A stretch of 64,000 bases of DNA from Haloferula sp. BvORR071 (GTDB lineage: Bacteria; Verrucomicrobiota; Verrucomicrobiia; Verrucomicrobiales; Akkermansiaceae). The DNA lies in contig NZ_BATP01000024.1 of the NCBI RefSeq assembly GCF_000739615.1, positions 1 through 64,000 on the forward strand, written 5' to 3'. The notes under the pieces were generated by a model that saw only the letters and a program-made list of their open reading frames with translations, made no database searches and was not told the origin of the DNA. Position numbers and translations under genes: made by a program. The first letter of the stretch is position 1, and every line of letters starts with the position of its first letter. Below, in pieces: positions 60,188-64,000 of the stretch.

Positions 60188-60200
60188 ACGTTCGCTAAAA

Positions 60201-60641
60201 ATGCGTTGGATCGACTACAGGATTGCAGAAAGGCGTCCGGGATGTGAAGGCCACGATGTCCGCCTCCAAGATTGGATGCAAGAGGGGCTTGAGAGTGGCG
60301 ATTGTCGATTTCCCACGGAGGCCGGAAAGATTGCATACGCGGGCTTCTACCTTGAAGGGGTGGTCGATGACCTCTGGCGAGATAACGAGCCTGATGATCC
60401 CCTATGGGACACTTTCTCGTTTGGTCACTACCGGCACGCAAGGGATCGCTTTCTGAATCTCTGGCTCAATGCGCGGAGATCAATCGCCTATGACCCGTTC
60501 ATCGGTATTCACCTCCAAATTCGTGATCTGCATTCGTTCTATTACGGCGAAGCCGCGCGTTCTGAATTCCGCCTCTATTTGCAATCCAGAATGGAGAAAA
60601 GAAGCGAGCAAGCCGACGCATCCGAGGGCGACAAGCCGTGA
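60201..60641 (+). CDS. Hypothetical cytosolic protein
   Basis: 146 residues from ATG 60201 (MRWIDYRIAERRPGCEG). An in-frame start at 60108 would overlap the preceding gene and is less likely. The sequence is rich in Trp, Tyr, Asp and Arg (VVDDLWRDNEPDDPLWDTFSFGHY). No domain is recognised. It starts 13 bases after the preceding stop, so they may form one unit. Confidence 0.5.
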   Translation: MRWIDYRIAERRPGCEGHDVRLQDWMQEGLESGDCRFPTEAGKIAYAGFYLEGVVDDLWRDNEPDDPLWDTFSFGHYRHARDRFLNLWLNARRSIAYDPFIGIHLQIRDLHSFYYGEAARSEFRLYLQSRMEKRSEQADASEGDKP

Positions 60642-60839
60642 ATCGGAATTCGGGCTCCCAGCGCGACGCCCGATGGCCCAAAGCGCCCGCCTAAGGAAGA
60701 GTGAGGCCAGCAGAGGAAAGATCACCGCTAGTGGCTGGACGCCAGCAAGGGCCTAACACTTCCACGGGGTCGCTTCCCCCAGCGTTTCCTGCATCGTTTT
60801 GCTTCGCCAGCCGGGAAAGTCCGGGTTAAGAGATAGGTT

Positions 60840-63800
60840 GTGTTCAAGCAAGGCGAGGTCGTGCTCGGGGGCCGCTACCGGATCGAAGGTCCGGCGGGAG
60901 AGAAGAAGTCGTGCGTGGTGTTCAAAGGCACTCGGGTTTCCGATGACTTGCCGGTGGCGGTGCGGATGCTGGCGCCCTTTGTGAAGAAGCAGCCGCACGT
61001 CGTGGCGCGCCTGCGCTCGCGGGCGGAATTCGTGCGGGGCCTGGAGCACCCGAACCTGGTCCCGGTGCTGGATGTCCGCGAGGACCTGGATGCCTTCCTG
61101 GTGGTGGAGACCTGGTATGAGGCCCTGCCCCTGCTGCGGGTGGTACGAGGCAAAGGGGCATGCAGTCCCTATGAGACGGCGTGGATCGCGGGGCAACTCG
61201 CCCGCGGGGTCGATCACCTGATCTCCAGCGAGGCCCCGGGTTTCGACTTCACGCTTTCCGATGTCTATGCGGACATTGGCGACCTGCGGCGCGAGAATGA
61301 GTTCTTCTCGATGAGCCTCGACCGCTGGCCGGGCCTGGCGGTGCGACTCAGCCCGTTGGCCTTGGATGGCGACGGCTTCTCCGAGCGGGCTCTGGCCACG
61401 CCCACCGACTCCGCCCAGCCGCTGGTGCGGAGCATGGCGCGGATCGTCTTCAATCTGGTGACAGGCGGCATGGGCGATCCGCTGACGGAACCGGTACTCT
61501 CGGAGAAATTCACCGCCTCCCTGCGCGATTGCCTGACGGGTGCGCGGCAGAGCGGGACTTGCCGTGAATTGCTGTGGACCTTGTTCGGTGACTTCGGGCC
61601 GGAGATCACGGCGCTGCTGCCCGCCGAGCAGGCGGAGATCGGCGATGCCGAGGTCGGCTCGCTACTGGAGAACCTCGACAAGCAGGGAGAGGAACTGGAA
61701 GGGCTGCTGCGCTACAAGACCTTCGGCAAGCAGATCAAGAAGCAGCTCGCGGTGCTGGAGGAGCAACGTGCCGGGGTGCTGGAGCAGCAGCGCAAGATCC
61801 GCGAAGACGCCGAGCGGATGCGGGCGCTGGAGGACCGCCTGCAAGGCGAGCAGCGGCAGGTGGAAGCCCAGCGCGCGGACCTGACGCGCCGCGGCGACGA
61901 ACTTTCCGAACTGGAGCGCAAGGCGGACGAGGCCGCTAAGGCGCGCGCCGAGGAACTGCGCCAGCGCGAAGGCGAACTCGCCGCCCTGCATGCCGAGCAG
62001 GAGCGCGAAGCCGAGCGGGTCCGCTCCGAGCTGGAGCGCCTGAACGTCAGCCAAGCCGGCCTCGCCAGCGAGAAGGAGGCCTTGGCCGAGCGCGTGACCC
62101 GCTACGAGCAGGAGCAGCAGGAACTGTCTAACAGCCGCAACGCGATCGACACCGAGCGCCGCAAGCTCGCCGGCGAACGCGAGCAGTTCGAGAGCCGCTC
62201 CGGCGAGCTCCGGGGACTCAAGTCCGACTTGGAGCGCAGCCGCAGCGAGCTGGAAGAACAGCAGCAATCGTTGGCCCGCCGCCAGGCGGAGCTTGAAGCA
62301 AGAGGCGCGGGCATCAGCGAAAGCGAGCGCCTGATCCTTGAACAAAAGGAACTCGAAGCACGTCTGGAGACCCTGCAGAGCAAGGGCCGCTCACTCGACG
62401 AACGCGAAGCCGCGCTACGCACCAAGGAGCTCTCCATGGAGAGTGCCAACCGCGCCTTGGCGCGCGAAGAAGAGACGCTCGCCGGACGGATGGGCGAGGT
62501 GGACACCAAGCTCTCGCTGGAACGCAGCCGCCTGGCCGACAAGGAGCGCGAGGTCCAGTCACGCGAAGAAACACTCGCCGCCAAGGAACGCGACTGGCAG
62601 GCCAAGCAAGAACTCCAGCGCTCCGCCCACGACGAGAAGGAGAGCCTGGTGGCCGAGCTACGCAAGAAGCTCGATGGCGTGACCGCCGAGCTTGGCAACG
62701 TCACCGCCGAGAAGCAGCGTCTGGAGAGCGATCAGCAACGCCTGCAGGTTTCGCAGCAATCACTGGGGCAGCGCAGCGACTCGCTCGACCGTGAGCGCAC
62801 CGACCTCAAGGCTCTCGAGGACAAGCTCCGCAAGGAGATCCAGGACGAAGGCGAGAACCGGGCCCGCGAACACCGTGCCTTGGAACGGCGCATCGTCCTG
62901 TATCGCAGGTTCACCCGCTTCGGTGTACCGGCGGCGGCAGCGGTGATTATCGGCCTCGGTGCCTTGGTTGTCGCCAAACCGAAGTTTCCGGAAAACGCCA
63001 GCGCCGTGCACAGCATGCCAGAGTGGAAGCAGGAATGGCTGCGCCGGGATCTGGCGGAGGACATCGGCAAAAAAGTGGCCGCAAGTGAATGGCGCGAGGC
63101 GCTGGCGCAGCTCCACTACTATTCGCAGGGCTTCAGCCGCCGGCCGGACGACATCATGAATGCCGCGAAGCAAACTTCCGCGGAACTCGCCAAGGAGTAC
63201 GACGCCGCACCGGACAAGTTCCCCACCACTTATCAAGACCGTGATGGTCACACCGTGCCGCTGCTCCACGCGCTCCAAGCCTTGGCAAGCTGGGGCATCC
63301 CGGATGCGGAGCGGCTCTACCATCACCTGCACGCCCGCGAGTCCCTGCGCTTGGCCCTGACCGAGCGCGCCTTGGGTGCCCGGGCCGATGCGCTGCGCTC
63401 GATCGTGGAGCTGCGCCGCCTCTATCCCGATGTCCAGAGCTGGCATGCTGCGGTGGCATCCACCTTGATGCCGCTGATCGCGAGTTCGATCGGCGAAGCG
63501 ATGAAGCTGTTAGAGCCCGGCAGCTCGGGCCAAGAACTCACCAAGGAATTCCGCGAGGTCTTCTCCAGCGATCAAGTCATCAAGGACCTGAAGGTGCTGG
63601 AAGAGACGGGCATCAAGGAAGCGATGGCGCTGCGGGTAGCCGCGGAGGCCATGGGCGAGATGATGAAGTCGGGCACCCCGGACAACGCCGCGCTGGCGAA
63701 CTTCATCGCCGCTCGCCTGGCGGAAGACTGGCCGGTGGAGATCCGCACCAAGCTGATCGCGGTGATGATGGACCACATCAAGCACTTCCGCGGGCAACTG

Positions 63801-64000
63801 CGGAAGGACGGCATGAGCTTCGTGGATGCGCTGGAATCGATCCAGGAAAAGCCGCAGGAGGAGATTGCCGTGGCGCAGGCCCTGTGGAAGCACCAGAAGG
63901 ACGACTACATCCCGGACTGGTTCAGCAAGGAGCAACGGCGCGAACTCTACGGCTTCATCGGCGATGTGCTTACCAAGCACGCCAACCGCAACCCTGACGT
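60840..64000 (+). CDS. Pseudokinase-coiled coil-TM protein, 3' truncated by window
   Basis: At least 1053 codons, open from GTG 60840 to the window end. Start chosen at the GTG that gives VFKQGEVVLGGRYRIEG. Order: kinase-like N-lobe and linker (about 1-270), with a Gly-loop-like GGRYRIEGPAGEKKSCVVFK, VAVRML where the invariant Lys is Arg, and LEHPNLVPVLDVRED; no HRD or DFG is seen, so it is probably catalytically dead. Then about 400 residues of Glu/Arg/Gln-rich coiled coil (about 277-680; for example AERVTRYEQEQQELSNSR), one membrane helix (VPAAAAVIIGLGALVVA, about 693-710), and a C-terminal helical domain to at least residue 1053. It follows the FHA-ABC gene and small-gene insert, and probably belongs to the same system. 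Confidence 0.85.
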   Translation, partial: MFKQGEVVLGGRYRIEGPAGEKKSCVVFKGTRVSDDLPVAVRMLAPFVKKQPHVVARLRSRAEFVRGLEHPNLVPVLDVREDLDAFLVVETWYEALPLLRVVRGKGACSPYETAWIAGQLARGVDHLISSEAPGFDFTLSDVYADIGDLRRENEFFSMSLDRWPGLAVRLSPLALDGDGFSERALATPTDSAQPLVRSMARIVFNLVTGGMGDPLTEPVLSEKFTASLRDCLTGARQSGTCRELLWTLFGDFGPEITALLPAEQAEIGDAEVGSLLENLDKQGEELEGLLRYKTFGKQIKKQLAVLEEQRAGVLEQQRKIREDAERMRALEDRLQGEQRQVEAQRADLTRRGDELSELERKADEAAKARAEELRQREGELAALHAEQEREAERVRSELERLNVSQAGLASEKEALAERVTRYEQEQQELSNSRNAIDTERRKLAGEREQFESRSGELRGLKSDLERSRSELEEQQQSLARRQAELEARGAGISESERLILEQKELEARLETLQSKGRSLDEREAALRTKELSMESANRALAREEETLAGRMGEVDTKLSLERSRLADKEREVQSREETLAAKERDWQAKQELQRSAHDEKESLVAELRKKLDGVTAELGNVTAEKQRLESDQQRLQVSQQSLGQRSDSLDRERTDLKALEDKLRKEIQDEGENRAREHRALERRIVLYRRFTRFGVPAAAAVIIGLGALVVAKPKFPENASAVHSMPEWKQEWLRRDLAEDIGKKVAASEWREALAQLHYYSQGFSRRPDDIMNAAKQTSAELAKEYDAAPDKFPTTYQDRDGHTVPLLHALQALASWGIPDAERLYHHLHARESLRLALTERALGARADALRSIVELRRLYPDVQSWHAAVASTLMPLIASSIGEAMKLLEPGSSGQELTKEFREVFSSDQVIKDLKVLEETGIKEAMALRVAAEAMGEMMKSGTPDNAALANFIAARLAEDWPVEIRTKLIAVMMDHIKHFRGQLRKDGMSFVDALESIQEKPQEEIAVAQALWKHQKDDYIPDWFSKEQRRELYGFIGDVLTKHANRNPD

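Noticed and set aside
60753-60838. attC-like integron recombination site (GCCTAAC with GTTAAGA)
   Set aside because: The left end fits an R'' box (RYYYAAC) but the right end GTTAAGA does not fit GTTRRRY and does not pair with it. No integrase is seen, and the other small-gene gaps have no attC-like sites.
1-64000. CRISPR arrays, tRNA or rRNA genes, prophage
   Set aside because: No regularly spaced direct repeats, no cloverleaf with a T-loop such as GGTTCGAATCC, no rRNA-like conserved blocks and no phage structural genes were seen. Small RNAs would need a covariance search.

Overview
The window reads as chromosomal DNA of a GC-rich Gram-negative bacterium of the phylum Verrucomicrobiota, probably order Verrucomicrobiales and perhaps close to Luteolibacter or Haloferula. 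This is inferred from three things: a four-gene prepilin cassette of the 'Verru_Chthon' type (15153-19983), several secreted proteins with long low-complexity linkers, and a KdsA/LptB lipopolysaccharide block that requires an outer membrane. Assignment is by recognised family motifs only; no database search was possible.

Left part (1-31 kb). The C-terminus of FtsK is followed by an AlkB-like dioxygenase, an ABCG-type ATPase-permease, secreted proteins of unknown role, a RAYT (IS200-like, REP-associated) transposase with a palindrome beside it, a ThuA-domain protein, a rhodanese lipoprotein, a modular secreted endonuclease/exonuclease/phosphatase-fold protein, an RDD membrane protein and a TIM-barrel-like protein. 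Then come the Verru_Chthon cassette in the order D-B-C-A with a coupled secreted protein, a C39-like peptidase, a TerB-like protein, a coupled thioredoxin-like/transglutaminase-like pair, an M16 peptidase and an FG-GAP surface protein with a Lys-Pro-Gly tail. Several palindromic repeat families lie between these genes.

Middle (31-43 kb). A complete Wadjet defence operon, jetA-jetB-jetC-jetD, runs on the minus strand. The housekeeping block DUF1844-kdsA-LptA-like-lptB runs on the plus strand, followed by a short group-2 sigma-70 factor on the minus strand.

Right part (43-64 kb). This is the most unusual region. A minus-strand operon holds an unknown 317-residue protein, TssK, TssL (DotU), TssM (IcmF) and a TagF-like protein. 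These are the membrane and baseplate-adaptor parts of a type VI secretion system, but no sheath, tube, spike, ClpV or wedge gene is present in the window. Divergent from it, a tightly packed plus-strand operon encodes a von Willebrand A protein, a degenerate kinase-fold protein, a STAS-TM-OmpA fusion and an FHA-ABC-permease fusion. After a 2.7 kb lower-GC insert of small genes (one Imm22-like, one HIT hydrolase), a very long open frame begins at 60840 and runs off the window: a pseudokinase domain, about 400 residues of coiled coil, a membrane segment and a C-terminal domain. I propose that 43.3-64 kb is one multi-component envelope machine that borrows TssKLM and joins it to an FHA-gated ABC transporter and phospho-signalling folds. 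It is the best candidate here for an undescribed system.
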